This document shows, piece by piece, positions 40,164 through 51,347 of a stretch of DNA of 64,000 nucleotides. Position 1 is the first letter of the stretch; every line of letters starts with the position of its first letter. A program made the position numbers and the translations under genes. This stretch comes from Methanobrevibacter arboriphilus JCM 13429 = DSM 1125. GTDB lineage: Archaea; Methanobacteriota; Methanobacteria; Methanobacteriales; Methanobacteriaceae. The stretch covers positions 1 through 64,000 of the forward strand of contig NZ_JXMW01000008.1 in assembly GCF_002072215.1 (NCBI RefSeq), given 5' to 3'. The notes beneath the pieces are model-generated. The model saw only the letters and a list, made by a program, of their open reading frames with translations. It was not told the origin of the DNA and did not search any database.

Positions 40164-41216
40164 TTAGGACATTCTTAATTTACCCTTATACTTAGCATAA
40201 ACAGCATAATCAACATAAGATTTATTTTCAATCATATTACTAAGTTTAGGAGCTAATTCCCTTTTTTCATCAATCAAATCGGTTACAGATAATGTAAAAG
40301 CATCACTACCAGAGCCAGAACCATATGAAATAGCCAATATATTATCCCCAGATTTAGCTTTATCAAGAATAGAAGCTAAGCCAAGGGGAGTAGCTCCAGA
40401 ATAAGTATTACCAATAACAGGAGTTAAAAGACCATCTTTTATCTGTTCATTATTGAATCCTAATTTTTTACCAACCTTTAAGTAAAATTTACCATTTGGT
40501 TGATGAAAAACTGCATAATCATAATCTTCTGGACCAGTGCCAGTTTTTTCAAAAATTCCTTTAGCTGCACCTACTACATGTTTGAAGTATGCAGGTTCAC
40601 CTGTAAACCTTCCACCATGAGATGGATAAGGTTGACCTTCACGTCTATAAAAATCAGGAGTATCAGTAGTGAAGCTATATGTATCACCAAAATCAGCTAC
40701 TGATCCATTTTCACTACCTTCTTTTCCAATTATAAAAGCTGCTCCACCAGCAGATGCAGTGTATTCAAGAGCATCACCAGGAGCTCCTTGAGAAGTATCT
40801 GCACCTATTGCTAATCCATAATCTATCATTTCAGAGTCAACTAGACCTATAGCAGCTTGCATACCTGCAGTACCTGCTTTACATGCAAATTCAAGATCAG
40901 CAGCAGTCATACTTGGTGTAGCCATAATTGCCTCAGCAACAATTGTAGCTGTTGGTTTAACTGCATAAGGATGAGATTCAGAACCCACATAAACTGCCCC
41001 AATATCTTGAGGATTAATTTTAGCTCTAGCCAATGCACTTCTAGCAGCTTCAACAGATATTGTAGCTGTATCTTCATCAGGAGCAGGAACTGATTTTTCA
41101 TTCACAACAAGCCCATTTGATATTGCTTTTGGATTATCTCCCCATACTTTAGCTATTTCTTCAACTTTGATCCTATATGATGGCACAAAAGCACCATATC
41201 CAATAATTCCCGCCAT
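40164..41216 (-). CDS. Hydroxymethylglutaryl-CoA synthase
   Basis: This condenses acetoacetyl-CoA with acetyl-CoA to HMG-CoA in the mevalonate pathway. The 350-residue protein has the catalytic Glu80 in VGSESHPYA, the nucleophile Cys112 in EFACKAGT and the catalytic His in VFHQPNGKF (about 235). GGTG precedes the ATG. It is followed by the thiolase on the same strand, so intermediate channelling within one complex is expected from work on methanogen homologues. Confidence 0.95.
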   Translation of the reverse strand: MAGIIGYGAFVPSYRIKVEEIAKVWGDNPKAISNGLVVNEKSVPAPDEDTATISVEAARSALARAKINPQDIGAVYVGSESHPYAVKPTATIVAEAIMATPSMTAADLEFACKAGTAGMQAAIGLVDSEMIDYGLAIGADTSQGAPGDALEYTASAGGAAFIIGKEGSENGSVADFGDTYSFTTDTPDFYRREGQPYPSHGGRFTGEPAYFKHVVGAAKGIFEKTGTGPEDYDYAVFHQPNGKFYLKVGKKLGFNNEQIKDGLLTPVIGNTYSGATPLGLASILDKAKSGDNILAISYGSGSGSDAFTLSVTDLIDEKRELAPKLSNMIENKSYVDYAVYAKYKGKLRMS

Positions 41217-41637
41217 AAAATCACACCATAATTATTAATATTGTTTTAATTGATTAAAAATTTTAAAAAGAATAAAATTAATTTTAGATTAATTGAATTT
41301 ATTAATCATTATATAGTATTTAGCATTTTGTTTTTATAGTATATTAATGTTTCCTATATATTACAGTAAAATAAAGAGGTCCAATATAACAAAATAATAA
41401 TTAATTTTAAAATTAAAAAAGTGTACAATAACCAATAATTGTGCTATAACCACCAATAATAGCAAAATATCTAAAAAATGAAAAAATAAACAATGAAAAA
41501 ATTAAGAAATGAAATATATAAAAAATTAAGAAATAAAAATAAAAACTTAATAAAAAATATATAAAAAACTAAAAAATAAAAACTAAAAAACTAAAAAACT
41601 AAAAAATTAAAAATTAAAAATAAAAAATTAAAAATAT
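41217..41637. other. AT-rich intergenic region
   Basis: This is the region between the DASS transporter and HMG-CoA synthase, both leftward. The part at 41500-41637 is an A-rich run of aaaaactaaaaaa-type repeats. No gene or RNA is recognised. Confidence 0.35.
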
Positions 41638-43011
41638 TTAAGTTGCTAAAAATGGTTCTCCAATAGTAAATAAAATTATAATAGAAACTATCATACCAAT
41701 AAATACCAACGGAGCTCCTGCCTTAAATATCTCTTTTATCTTTACAAATCCAGTACCATATGCCATAGCAACTGTAGGATCAGCTGTTGGAAGCATATAA
41801 GATAATGAACAAGCAATAGCTACAGGAACTGCAAATGTTCCAATTGGTAAAGATTGAGATTGAGCTAAAGTAACAGATAATGGTACTAAAATAGCAGCTA
41901 AAGCCACATTAGACATTACTTGTGTAATTAAAATACCAATTACCATTAAAACTAAAACTAAAACCATTGTAGATGGATTAGAACCAAGAATATGGAATAT
42001 ATCATTAACTAACCATGCAGCAGCACCAGTATTTAAAAGTGCAGCACCTAATGATAATGCTCCTCCGAAAAACATGATAAGTCCCCAATCAACATTTTTC
42101 TGAGCATCTCTCCAATCAATAATTCTAAATATAAAGAAAAGTGAAGCTCCTATTAAAGCTATAGAATAACTGTTTAAGCCAGTGAAACCAGCTGTAATCC
42201 ATAAAACAATTGTAAATAACAATATAGATAAAGCAATTTTTTCATTTTTAGTCATAGATCCAAGTGCATCTAATTTATCAGTTAAAGTATTTTTTCCACC
42301 AATAACCTCTTTAACTTCTGATGGGAAAACAAAACCTAACCATTTCCATATTACAAATAACATTATGATAGCAATAGGAACACCAAATACCATCCAATTA
42401 GCAAATGGAATATGAGTATATGCAGCAGCCATTAAGTTTGGAGCAGTACCTATTTCAGTAGCTAAACCTCCAGCAAGAGAAGCAAAAGAAGCACCTAAAA
42501 CCATAGCCTTTGCAAAATTACTTTTTGCATTACAAACATCTTTACAACCCATTAAATCTATAATTTCTTTAATTATAGGAAGAACTAACGCAAATGCAAC
42601 TACATTTTCAATCCAAGCTGACAGTATTCCAGTTGAAAATACACTAACAAATAAACCCTTACTCGATGTCGTTCCCACTTTATCCAACATGACATAAGTC
42701 AATCTTCCAACTAAACCACTTTTTCTAATACCTTCAGCTATAATAAATCCACCTATCATTAAAAATAGAATAGGATTTGCAAATCCGATAGCTACATTTT
42801 CAAAAGATGCAATACCAAGTATAGGTTGCATAAATAATATAATAATAGAAGTAACTGCTAAATGAAGAGCTTCAGTTACCCACATTATAACAGCAAAAGC
42901 AAGAAGTGCTAATGCCATATGACCTGAGTAACTAAGACCATCTAGAGGTATAACCATTATAATTATAGCCACAATTATAGCTAATGGCAAGCCTATTTTT
43001 TTAAAGTCCAT
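41638..43011 (-). CDS. DASS/SLC13 family anion transporter
   Basis: This cation-coupled membrane carrier is for dicarboxylates, sulphate or related anions. The 457-residue protein has about 11-12 membrane segments and the two family signatures: the first half contains [18 protein letters not shown] and [13 protein letters not shown] (an SNT-like motif), and the second half [18 protein letters not shown]. The substrate cannot be read from sequence; in an acetate-assimilating methanogen a dicarboxylate or sulphate is plausible. GAGGA precedes the ATG. It appears monocistronic. Confidence 0.85.
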   Translation of the reverse strand: MDFKKIGLPLAIIVAIIIMVIPLDGLSYSGHMALALLAFAVIMWVTEALHLAVTSIIILFMQPILGIASFENVAIGFANPILFLMIGGFIIAEGIRKSGLVGRLTYVMLDKVGTTSSKGLFVSVFSTGILSAWIENVVAFALVLPIIKEIIDLMGCKDVCNAKSNFAKAMVLGASFASLAGGLATEIGTAPNLMAAAYTHIPFANWMVFGVPIAIIMLFVIWKWLGFVFPSEVKEVIGGKNTLTDKLDALGSMTKNEKIALSILLFTIVLWITAGFTGLNSYSIALIGASLFFIFRIIDWRDAQKNVDWGLIMFFGGALSLGAALLNTGAAAWLVNDIFHILGSNPSTMVLVLVLMVIGILITQVMSNVALAAILVPLSVTLAQSQSLPIGTFAVPVAIACSLSYMLPTADPTVAMAYGTGFVKIKEIFKAGAPLVFIGMIVSIIILFTIGEPFLAT

Positions 43012-43389
43012 GAAATTTCCTCTGAGTATTAATAGATATTATAATCAATTTTAATGATTAAAATACCAATAATCATTTTTATATAACATTTAAACAAATA
43101 ATTAATATCTACAACAACTATTATCAAATTATATAAAATATCCATATGAAAATTTATATAAATTAAAAATCTTTATTGCCTTTAAAGATTATTACATTTA
43201 AGATATATAAACTTAATCAAATTAGGATTAAACTAACAAAAAGTAGCTATAATAATATATAGTTTTTATATAATTAATAAGGCATAATATAGAATTGTAT
43301 TATTAATCAAATTAAAAAATGCAAAATTTTATATATGATAAGAAATAATGTATAGTTGTGTTCTGAATTATAGAATATTTTATACAATT
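43012..43389. other. Intergenic region upstream of the tRNA-Gly pair
   Basis: This AT-rich region should contain the promoter of the tRNA pair; a TATA-like TTTTATATATGA lies at about 43330. No protein-coding feature was found. Confidence 0.35.
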
Positions 43390-43463
43390 GCGGTGTTAGT
43401 CCAGCCTGGTTAAGACTCTGGCCTGCCACGTCAGTGACCCGGGTTCAAATCCCGGACGCCGCA
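43390..43463 (+). tRNA. tRNA-Gly (anticodon GCC)
   Basis: The 74-base cloverleaf has acceptor GCGGTGT against ACGCCGC, anticodon loop CTGCCAC giving GCC, and T arm CCGGG-TTCAAAT-CCCGG. The discriminator is A with no encoded CCA. It is followed after two bases by a second glycine tRNA, so both are surely cut from one transcript. Confidence 0.95.
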
Positions 43464-43465
43464 TC

Positions 43466-43539
43466 GCGGCTGTAGTATAGTCTGGTTAGTACTTGGGCCT
43501 TCCAAGCCTACAGCCCGGGTTCAAATCCCGGCAGCCGCA
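43466..43539 (+). tRNA. tRNA-Gly (anticodon TCC)
   Basis: The 74-base cloverleaf has acceptor GCGGCTG against CAGCCGC, anticodon loop CTTCCAA giving TCC, and a T arm identical to that of the preceding tRNA. The discriminator is A with no encoded CCA. Together the pair reads all glycine codons except possibly GGG. Confidence 0.95.
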
Positions 43540-44087
43540 TTATCTAAAAAAAATCTAATTTTAAAATATCTATTAAAATAGTTTTAAGAATTTTATAATA
43601 TTTACTTTTCATAATATCTATTTTCAATGCCTAATTTTTCTCATTTTAACTTATAGTTTAATTTATAACACAATAAACAAAACAGATATCTTAATACAAA
43701 ATAGACATCTTAATTTATAATTATACTAATTTTTATTGACTTATTTTTTTAAAAATCAATATTTTCAAATTATTACTTATTAATTTACTAAATATTACTT
43801 ATTAGTTTACTAAATATTACTTATTAATCATTGATTATTACTTATTAATTTTTAAGAATATTTGAAATAAATGAAAATAATTTAAAAAATAAGAAATTCA
43901 AAACATGAAAAATTAATAAAATATGAAATAATCTTTAATGTAAAATTTAAAAATACCTAAAAATACAAAGAGAATAAAAACAAAATACAAAAAATACAAA
44001 AAATACGAAAATATTACAAAAGATACAAATATTATAGAAAGTAGTAAAATAAAAAAAAATAAATAAAAGAAAAAAGATGTAAAATTA
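43540..44087. other. AT-rich intergenic region
   Basis: This follows the tRNA pair and converges with the thermosome gene. It contains the repeat tttactaaatattacttatta (about 43788-43830, two to three copies) and a run of aaaatacaaa repeats (43970-44040). No gene was seen. Confidence 0.4.
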
Positions 44088-45710
44088 TTACATCATAGGA
44101 GGCATTCCACCCATTGCTGCAGGATCCATACCACCCATATCAGGTGCACCGCCACCAACAGATGCAATTACATCATCTATTCTTAAAATCATTTCAGCTG
44201 CTTCAGAAGCAGATTGAATAGCTTGTTTTTTAACACGTTTAGGTTCGATTACTCCAGCTTCCTTCATATCAGTGACTTTTCCATCAAAGACATCGAGACC
44301 CATATAAGGAGAGTCTTCATGAGAAGCTCTGAGATCTACTAAAGAATCAATACTGTCAAGACCTGCATTTTCAGCTAAAGTTTTAGGAACAACTTCTAAA
44401 GATTCTGCAAATGCAGTTACAGCTAATTGTTCTCTTCCACTAATAGAATCAGCATAATCTTTTAATTTTTTAGCCATTTCAATTTCTGGAGCTCCACCAC
44501 CAGCTACAACTTTTCCATCTTCAACAGTAGCAGCTACTACACCAATAGCATCATCTATAGCTCTTTGGATTTCATCAACTATGTGTTTTGTACTTCCTCT
44601 TACAAGTAAAGTTACAGCTTTAGCTTCTTTACATTTTTCTACAAAGATCATATCTTCTCCAGATATTTTCTTTTCAGTTACTTCTCCAGCAGAACCTAAA
44701 TCTTCTGCAGCTAAATCATCTATGTTAGATACAACAGTAGCTCCAGTAGCTTTAGCTAATTTTTCAATATCGGACTTTTTGACTCTTCTTACAGCCATAA
44801 TTCCTTCTTTAGCTAAGTAATGTTGTGCTAAATCATCGATACCTTTTTGAGCAAATAAAACATCTGCACCAGAAGATGCAATTTTAGCTACCATATCTTT
44901 AACCATAGTTTCTTCTTGTTCAATGAAAGCTTGCATTTGAGTAGGATCAGTAATACTAATTTCAGCATCCATTTCAGTTTCTTTTACTTCAATTGGAGAA
45001 TTAATTAAAGCAATTTTAGCATCGGTTAAATTTTTAGGCATGCCTGGATGAACTCTTTCTTTATCAATAATTACACCTTGAACTAAAGCAGATTCATCAA
45101 CAGTACCTCCTTCTTTCTTCTCAATTTTAATATGATCAGATTCAACTTCACCATCTTCAGCTACTTGTTCAACTGCATCAACAACGAGCTGAGCTAAAGG
45201 TTCACGAGCTTTTTCAGTTCCTTTACCAGTCATTGCAGTCATTGCAACTTTTACTAAAGTATCTTTTTCAATATCATCGATACATATATCTTCTAAAATT
45301 TCTTGAGCTTTTTCAGCTGCTTGTCTGTAACCCATAGCAATGATAGTTGGGTGAATATCCATGTCTAACAAAGATTCAGATTTTTTAAGGAGTTCTCCTG
45401 CAATAATTACTGCAGTAGTAGTTCCATCTCCTACTTCATCTTCTTGAGTTTTAGCAACTTCAACAAGCATTTTAGCAGCAGGATGTTCAATATCCATTTC
45501 TTTTAAGATGGTTACACCATCATTAGTAACTACAATATCCCCTAATCCATCTACAAGCATCTTATCCATACCTTTTGGACCGAGTGTAGTCCTTACAGTT
45601 TCAGCTAATACTTTACCAGCTAAAATGTTATTTCTTTGAGCATCTCTGCCTAAAATTCTATTAGTACCTTCAGGTAAAACTAAAATTGGTTGTCCTTGGC
45701 CTTGTGCCAT
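44088..45710 (-). CDS. Thermosome subunit (group II chaperonin)
   Basis: This cytosolic folding machine has an eight- or nine-fold double ring and a built-in lid. The 540-residue subunit has [13 protein letters not shown] and the nucleotide-site [15 protein letters not shown], the late VAGGGAPE segment, and the Gly-Met-rich C-terminal tail ([10 protein letters not shown]) seen in archaeal subunits. A GTG at 45719 opens the frame, but it is part of the ribosome binding site GAGGTGAT, so the start is ATG 45710 (MAQGQGQP). Confidence 0.95.
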   Translation of the reverse strand: MAQGQGQPILVLPEGTNRILGRDAQRNNILAGKVLAETVRTTLGPKGMDKMLVDGLGDIVVTNDGVTILKEMDIEHPAAKMLVEVAKTQEDEVGDGTTTAVIIAGELLKKSESLLDMDIHPTIIAMGYRQAAEKAQEILEDICIDDIEKDTLVKVAMTAMTGKGTEKAREPLAQLVVDAVEQVAEDGEVESDHIKIEKKEGGTVDESALVQGVIIDKERVHPGMPKNLTDAKIALINSPIEVKETEMDAEISITDPTQMQAFIEQEETMVKDMVAKIASSGADVLFAQKGIDDLAQHYLAKEGIMAVRRVKKSDIEKLAKATGATVVSNIDDLAAEDLGSAGEVTEKKISGEDMIFVEKCKEAKAVTLLVRGSTKHIVDEIQRAIDDAIGVVAATVEDGKVVAGGGAPEIEMAKKLKDYADSISGREQLAVTAFAESLEVVPKTLAENAGLDSIDSLVDLRASHEDSPYMGLDVFDGKVTDMKEAGVIEPKRVKKQAIQSASEAAEMILRIDDVIASVGGGAPDMGGMDPAAMGGMPPMM

Positions 45711-46000
45711 AAAAATCACCTCATAATTTATTTATTATAAACTTTTATAATTTAATATGCAAATAAAATATTAAATTTAGATATAATAATTATAATTAAA
45801 TATGTATAAATTTACAAGATTTATAACAAGCTAAGAGAAATTAATACAATATATAGATAGATATAAGCTACCTATCAACTTCTAACAAGCATTAATAAAG
45901 TTATATTGCAAAAAAAATACATATTTAAAATAAATTTGCATATTAAAATTATTTAAAATTTATTAACTTCTATTAACTTTAATAAATTTACAATATAAAG

Positions 46001-46037
46001 TGGGTTTGAGGTTATATATAAAACTTTCGGAAGCCCA
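46001..46037 (-). promoter_or_regulatory. TATA-centred inverted repeat upstream of the thermosome gene
   Basis: TGGGTTT (46001-46007) and AAGCCCA (46031-46037) can pair with one G-U, and flank TTATATATAAAA. On the minus strand this gives GAAAGTTTTATATATAACC, a good TATA box framed by a possible operator. It is about 290 bp upstream of the chaperonin start, so a long leader is implied if it is the promoter. Confidence 0.35.
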
Positions 46038-46277
46038 ATAATTTTCTAAACTTTTTGATATAATAATTTAAAATATAATAATTTAAAAATTAGTAATAAT
46101 AATAATTATTGATACGAATAAAAATCAGAGATTTATCAAAATTATTAATTAAATCATATTAAATCATATTAAATCATATTAAATTATATTATGTTATATT
46201 TAGTATTTTATATTTAATATTTTATATTTAGGTTTTTATATTTAGGTAGCTAAAATCAATAGAATAATTTTTAATAA

Positions 46278-47729
46278 TCAAAAAACTTTATTTTCCCTAT
46301 TTTTAGAAGCTATAATGTTTTTTATATATAATTTTGACCATATGAAACCGATTGTACTCCCAATTATGTTTCCAAAGATAATTCCCCACCAAACACCATA
46401 TTGACCCATGCCAATAGGAATAGCTAAAATATAAGCAAATATTACAATGAAAATAAGTTGACTTACTAAGTTCAATATAAAAGAATACAAACCTTTTCCT
46501 AAACCTTGAAATATTGATAAAGATACATATCCTGCTGGAATAAATATACAGAATAATGTCATTATTCTTAAAAAGTCTGTAATAAGACTATGTAACCCCA
46601 CTGTTTCAGGAGAATAAGTAAATAATCCTGCAATATAAGGTGCCAATATAAAAGTGATTAAAGCAGACATAATAGCTATTAAAGTTCCAATTTTTATTGA
46701 ATAATTTTGAATTATTTCCAAATCTTCATACCTTCCTGCACCAAATGAAGCACCGACTACAGGAACAACAGAATCTGTAACAGATAGAACTGGGACAATA
46801 GCTATCATTATAACTATCCAACCTAATGAATAAACAGCTACAGCATCAGTTCCAGAAACTGTAACTAATATCATGATTAAAAATCCTTCTAAAAAAGCAA
46901 CTATAATAGATTCTGCCCCTGCAGGCATACCTACAGCTAAAATCTTCTTTAAAAGATCTTTATTAAAATCAAAATACTTTAAGGAAAAATTTATGTAAGT
47001 ATCACCTCTAAACCAATAAAGAATTATAACACTTACAATACCTAAAGATACCACAGTAGCAAATCCTACACCAGCCATTCCCCAATTAAAGACATATATA
47101 AAAATAGGATCAAGAATTATATTTAAAATAGCTCCAAAAGACATAGCATAGGTAGTTTTTTTAACATTTCCTTCACCCAAGAGTATTCCATAAGCAGTTG
47201 CAGTAAATACAATGAATATTGAACCAGCAAATAAAACATTACCATAGCTAAGTGCTAAATTCATTGCCTCTGTTGTGACTCCAGCTCCAAGCATTTCTAA
47301 AATTGGATGTAAAAACAATCCCATAGAAACCATAGAAAGAATAGTCAGAATTACTGTAAGAAGAATAATATGAAGAGCAGCATTGTCAGCTTTAGTTTTA
47401 TCTCCTTCAGCAATGAATCTAGAAATTACAGAGGTAGCTCCTACCCCAAGACCTTGTGAAAATCCCATAACCATCAAAAAAATAGGATATATGAATCCAA
47501 TAGCTGCAAGAGCATTATGACCAATTCCAGCTACCCAAATGCCATCAATAAGACTGTAAAAAGAAGTTATTAACATAGCTATAATCATAGGTCCAGATAA
47601 TTTCAATATAGCTTTCTTTGGATCCCCAAGTATAGTAGATACTCCTTCTGTTTCAAAATCATCCCTTATATCATTATTAATTTTCTTATCATCAATAATA
47701 TCGTTATCATTACCATCCTCATTATTCAT
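46278..47729 (-). CDS. MATE-family multidrug/sodium antiporter
   Basis: This membrane exporter expels cationic compounds in exchange for Na+ or H+. The 483-residue protein has a charged 30-residue cytoplasmic N terminus, then about 12 membrane helices in two homologous bundles. The first begins ILKLSGPMIIAMLITSFYSLIDGIWVAGIG and the second includes LAVGMPAGAESIIVAFLEGF. The substrate is unknown. GGAGCGAT precedes the ATG. Confidence 0.88.
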   Translation of the reverse strand: MNNEDGNDNDIIDDKKINNDIRDDFETEGVSTILGDPKKAILKLSGPMIIAMLITSFYSLIDGIWVAGIGHNALAAIGFIYPIFLMVMGFSQGLGVGATSVISRFIAEGDKTKADNAALHIILLTVILTILSMVSMGLFLHPILEMLGAGVTTEAMNLALSYGNVLFAGSIFIVFTATAYGILLGEGNVKKTTYAMSFGAILNIILDPIFIYVFNWGMAGVGFATVVSLGIVSVIILYWFRGDTYINFSLKYFDFNKDLLKKILAVGMPAGAESIIVAFLEGFLIMILVTVSGTDAVAVYSLGWIVIMIAIVPVLSVTDSVVPVVGASFGAGRYEDLEIIQNYSIKIGTLIAIMSALITFILAPYIAGLFTYSPETVGLHSLITDFLRIMTLFCIFIPAGYVSLSIFQGLGKGLYSFILNLVSQLIFIVIFAYILAIPIGMGQYGVWWGIIFGNIIGSTIGFIWSKLYIKNIIASKNRENKVF

Positions 47730-48203
47730 AAGATCGCTCCAAAAGATCGCTCCAAATAAAATATTTTAATCTTTATAATAAGAAAATTCAAAGTTATTTT
47801 ATTCAAATTATTACTATCATTTTATATTTTAGTTTATATAATTTATATTAATTTCTAATAAATAGTAATACTTTTATAATAAATAATAATATTAGAAAAA
47901 TAAAGATAAATAAAAAATACAGAAAAAACAATTAATACAAAGAATTATAAATACAATATTTGATATGAATAATATAAATATTAAAAAGGATACGAATATC
48001 AAAAATAAGATAAAATAATGATAAGATAATGATAAAATAAAGATAAAATTAGAATAAAGATATTATAAATATAGAATAAATAACAATAAAGATAGGATAA
48101 AATTAGGATACAACAATTATAAATATAGAATAAAGTTAGTAGGATACAACAATTATAAGTATAGAATAAAATTAGGATACAATAATGATAAAATGAGGAT
48201 AAA
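47730..48203. other. AT-rich intergenic region between divergent genes
   Basis: This lies between the MATE and cyclase genes. Its right half is repetitive: a 33-36-bp unit beginning GGATACAACAATTATAA is present at 48106 and 48142 with a partial copy at 48174, followed directly by the cyclase ribosome binding site (GAGGAT). Short gataaaataa repeats precede it. Confidence 0.5.
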
Positions 48204-48875
48204 ATGAACCATAAATATATAGATTTAAGTCATGAAATGAAAGATAATATGATTGTTTATCCCGGAGATCCTGAATTCATATTAAAAGATATTACAAAAG
48301 ATTCTAACTACTCTTTGTTCGAAATAAGTGGAAGTTTACATACTGGAACACATATTGATGCTCCTTATCATTATATTAAAAATGGTAAAAAAGTTAATGA
48401 TTTGAGTCTTAATACATTGACAGGGAAAGCTAGTGTTTTAAAAACAAAAGATGATGTTTTTAATAGAAGTATAAAAATAGAAGATATTGAACAATATAAA
48501 AACAAGGAACTTGAAGAAATTAAATCAATGAAAAATATTGAATCAAAAGATGGTCTAGAAAAAATCATTATTTTAAATACAAATTGGTACAAGCATTGGG
48601 GTGAAGAAGACTATTTCCTTAAAAATCCTTATATCTCAAAACAATTAGCTAAGTTCTTTATTGAAAATGAGATTTCTGGGATTGCTATAGATACCTGTTC
48701 AGTGGATAAAATAGGTGAAAATAAAATTCATAAAAAATTACTTAAAAATAATATATGGATTGTTGAAAACTTAAATAAGACAGATAAATTAGTAAAAGAA
48801 AAATATGACTCCTATTTTATTCCATTAAACATATCCTCAGAAGCATCTTACATAAGAGCTTTTGTAAAAGAGTAA
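48204..48875 (+). CDS. Cyclase/kynurenine-formamidase-like metal hydrolase
   Basis: The 223-residue protein belongs to the cyclase family (which includes kynurenine formamidase). It shows IDLSHEMKDNMIVYPGDP at the N terminus and the metal-binding motif HTGTHIDAPYH (H46, H50, D52, H56). The substrate in methanogens is unknown. Residues about 94-106 (DIEQYKNKELEEI) are identical to a piece of the neighbouring coiled-coil protein, with 40 of 41 bases identical in inverse orientation (48483-48523 and 49847-49887). This segment seems to be an insertion between the metal site and the ILNTNW strand. GAGGAT precedes the ATG. Confidence 0.82.
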   Translation: MNHKYIDLSHEMKDNMIVYPGDPEFILKDITKDSNYSLFEISGSLHTGTHIDAPYHYIKNGKKVNDLSLNTLTGKASVLKTKDDVFNRSIKIEDIEQYKNKELEEIKSMKNIESKDGLEKIIILNTNWYKHWGEEDYFLKNPYISKQLAKFFIENEISGIAIDTCSVDKIGENKIHKKLLKNNIWIVENLNKTDKLVKEKYDSYFIPLNISSEASYIRAFVKE

Positions 48876-48980
48876 AATATGAAAAAATACAAAACAAAGA
48901 GAATTTGAATGAATAAGAAATTAATATCTATAAAAATAATTAATAAAAAAGTATTAAAATAAAAAAATATTAATAAAAAC

Positions 48981-49130
48981 TGTTAATAATAAAAAATACT
49001 AATTAATAAGAAATATTAATTAATAAAAATTGTTAATAATAAAAAATACTAATTAATAAGAAATATTAATTAATAAAAATTGTTAATAATAAAAAATACT
49101 AATTAATAAGAGATATTGATTAATAAAAAA
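48981..49130. repeat. 50-bp tandem repeat, three copies
   Basis: Three exact-length units start at 48981, 49031 and 49081 (each begins TGTTAATAATAAAAAATACT). Units 1 and 2 are identical and unit 3 differs at three positions. The array lies between the ends of the convergent cyclase and coiled-coil genes. The identity of two units suggests recent duplication. Confidence 0.85.
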
Positions 49131-49149
49131 TTATTTGAATTTATAAAAT

Positions 49150-50643
49150 TTATTTATTTTTATTTATTCTAAACCATTTAGTTTCATTAGGCTTTTCTGG
49201 ATTTTCAGGTTTTAAATAACCTTTTCTTTCTAGACCCCGAATAATATTAGTTATATTATTATAGGAAATATCTTTAAAAGCTGTTTTTTGAATATAATTA
49301 TGAATTTCCTGAGAATCCATAGGTTCATCAGGAATTAAATAATAAATCTGAGATTGGAAAGAAGTTAAATCTTTCTTTGGAGAAGAGGTTAATTTTTTAT
49401 AATTATCTTTTATAAACTCCAATTCTTTATTAACTTGTTTACATGAGTTTAATTCATTCTTAAGTCTTTTTATCTCATTTTTACTTTCTTTAATCTTATT
49501 AATATTATCTTCATTCTGAATATTATTCAATTCACCTAGTTTTCCAAAGGACTTTTCACTAATTAATGTTTCAGAATCAGAGTCCACTGCTTTGCCTAAA
49601 GAATCCTGTGATTTATCACCATAAGTTTTATCTAAGTCTGAAAATAATCCTTTTATTTCCTCTAACCTTTGAATTTTCGAATCTTTAATATTAATTTCAT
49701 CTTTCAATCGATCATAATCTAATTTAGAAACATTATTATCCTTAATTTCCTTTATTTCTAGTTTTTTATCATTGATCTCATTAATTAAAGATTTGATTTT
49801 ATTATCTTTCTCAACAATTTTATCAAGAGCAGATTGAAGTTTAGAATTAATTTCTTCAAGTTCTTTGTTTTTATATTGTTCAATATCCTTTTCAAGAGAA
49901 GCTTTAATATCATCAAAAGATAATTGAATCTTCTCTAATTCCTCAATCCGTTTATCCTTATCAAATAATTTATCTTCATAAGACAATTTTATTTCTTCAA
50001 AAGATGACTGAAAATCTTCTAACTCTTTAATTCTAATTTTTTTATCTTCTAACTCTTTTTTGATAGACTTAAAAACTTCTTGGTCTACAGAAGCTGCTTT
50101 TAATAACTTAATTTCGCTTTCTTTACTATCAATCTCTCTTTGCATCCCTATTAAATTATCTTTACTAGCGATATTACTTTCTAAATCATTTATTTTCTCT
50201 TTATAAGACTCTATTTCATCTAAAAGAACATTAATTTTCTTATCTTTTTCAACAATAGTAGCTAAAGAAGATTCAATTTTTTCATTATATTCTTTGAGTT
50301 CTTCTGTTTTAAATTTTTTAAGGTCTTTTTCAAGGGCAGTTTTTATATCATTAAAAGAATCCTTAAAATTACTAAGATCCTCAATTTTTAATTCTTGGCT
50401 CTTTATTATGTTTTCTTTACTACTAATATCTACTTTTAAATTATTTAAATCAACTTTTAAATTTGAAATAACAGATTCTTTCTCTTTAACAATAGATTCT
50501 AACTTTTCAACAGTCTCATCATTTTTTAAAAGATTTTTTTCATTTTCAAGATTCATGAGATCTATTTTAAGTTCATTTATTTCTAATAAGCAAGATTTAA
50601 CTAGATTTTGTAATTTAATCTTCTCTTTATCTTTTTCTACCAT
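49150..50643 (-). CDS. Long coiled-coil protein with C-terminal winged-helix-like domain
   Basis: The 497-residue protein is almost entirely heptad-type coiled coil from residue 5 to about 415, rich in Lys/Glu/Leu/Ile/Asn. It contains an internal repeat of about 100 residues (KDLKKFKTEELKEYNEKIES versus KDIEQYKNKELEEINSKLQS). The last 75 residues (SPKKDLTSFQSQIYYLIPDE, then DSQEIHNYI, NITNIIRGLERKGYLKPE, TKWFRI) look like a winged helix with a recognition helix. It may be a DNA-binding structural or chromosome-organising protein, but no family was recognised. It has no signal peptide. GGGGAT precedes the ATG. Confidence 0.65.
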   Translation of the reverse strand: MVEKDKEKIKLQNLVKSCLLEINELKIDLMNLENEKNLLKNDETVEKLESIVKEKESVISNLKVDLNNLKVDISSKENIIKSQELKIEDLSNFKDSFNDIKTALEKDLKKFKTEELKEYNEKIESSLATIVEKDKKINVLLDEIESYKEKINDLESNIASKDNLIGMQREIDSKESEIKLLKAASVDQEVFKSIKKELEDKKIRIKELEDFQSSFEEIKLSYEDKLFDKDKRIEELEKIQLSFDDIKASLEKDIEQYKNKELEEINSKLQSALDKIVEKDNKIKSLINEINDKKLEIKEIKDNNVSKLDYDRLKDEINIKDSKIQRLEEIKGLFSDLDKTYGDKSQDSLGKAVDSDSETLISEKSFGKLGELNNIQNEDNINKIKESKNEIKRLKNELNSCKQVNKELEFIKDNYKKLTSSPKKDLTSFQSQIYYLIPDEPMDSQEIHNYIQKTAFKDISYNNITNIIRGLERKGYLKPENPEKPNETKWFRINKNK

Positions 50644-51347
50644 AATATCCCCAAGTCCCTAAATAAAGAATGACATATAATAAAAAATGTGATACTTAAT
50701 ATTATTAATTCTAATAAACATTATTTCCAATAATAATTCTAATATTAATTCTAATAATAATTCTAATATTAATTATAATATTAATTTATAATATTAATTA
50801 TAAAAAAAACATTATTTCTAATATTATATTCTAATAATATTATTTTTAATAAACATTATTAATAAAGCTATTATTGTAAAGATTATTCTATTTTTATTAT
50901 GTCTATTTTTAATTAAAGCTATTATTAACTAAAGTATTAATTAAAGTTATTTTTAATAGAGAATATTAATTAAATTTATTATAATTAAATTTATTATTAA
51001 AACCATTGTAAATTTTATTACTAATTGTATTATTAAAATTGTATTACTAACTGTATTATTAAAATTGTATTAATAATTTTATTATTAATATTATTATTAA
51101 TTTTATTTTATCAAATATAGATACCATTTTAATTATAATTAATTATAATATTATTATAATTTCAATCATAATCTTAAATAATAAAATATTTATTAAAAAT
51201 CATATATATAGTTATTTGATTTATATAATTAATTAAGAGCTCTTAAAATAAAAAAAGAAATATAATTATAAAAAATAAGAATTAAAATAATATGAATTAA
51301 AATATTATAAACCTTAAAAAATTATAAAAGTTAATAATATATAAAGA
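50644..51347. other. AT-rich intergenic region with att/aat repeats
   Basis: About 700 bp between the end of asd and the coiled-coil gene start, composed of imperfect ttaataattctaat-type repeats. No gene, RNA or convincing promoter could be isolated. Confidence 0.35.

Noticed and set aside
40500-41101. Cys/Ser-rich frames antisense to HMG-CoA synthase
   Set aside because: They are shadows of a well-supported conserved enzyme.
46120-46134. 15-bp match to part of the dispersed repeat at 18190
   Set aside because: It is too short in such AT-rich DNA to count as a third copy.
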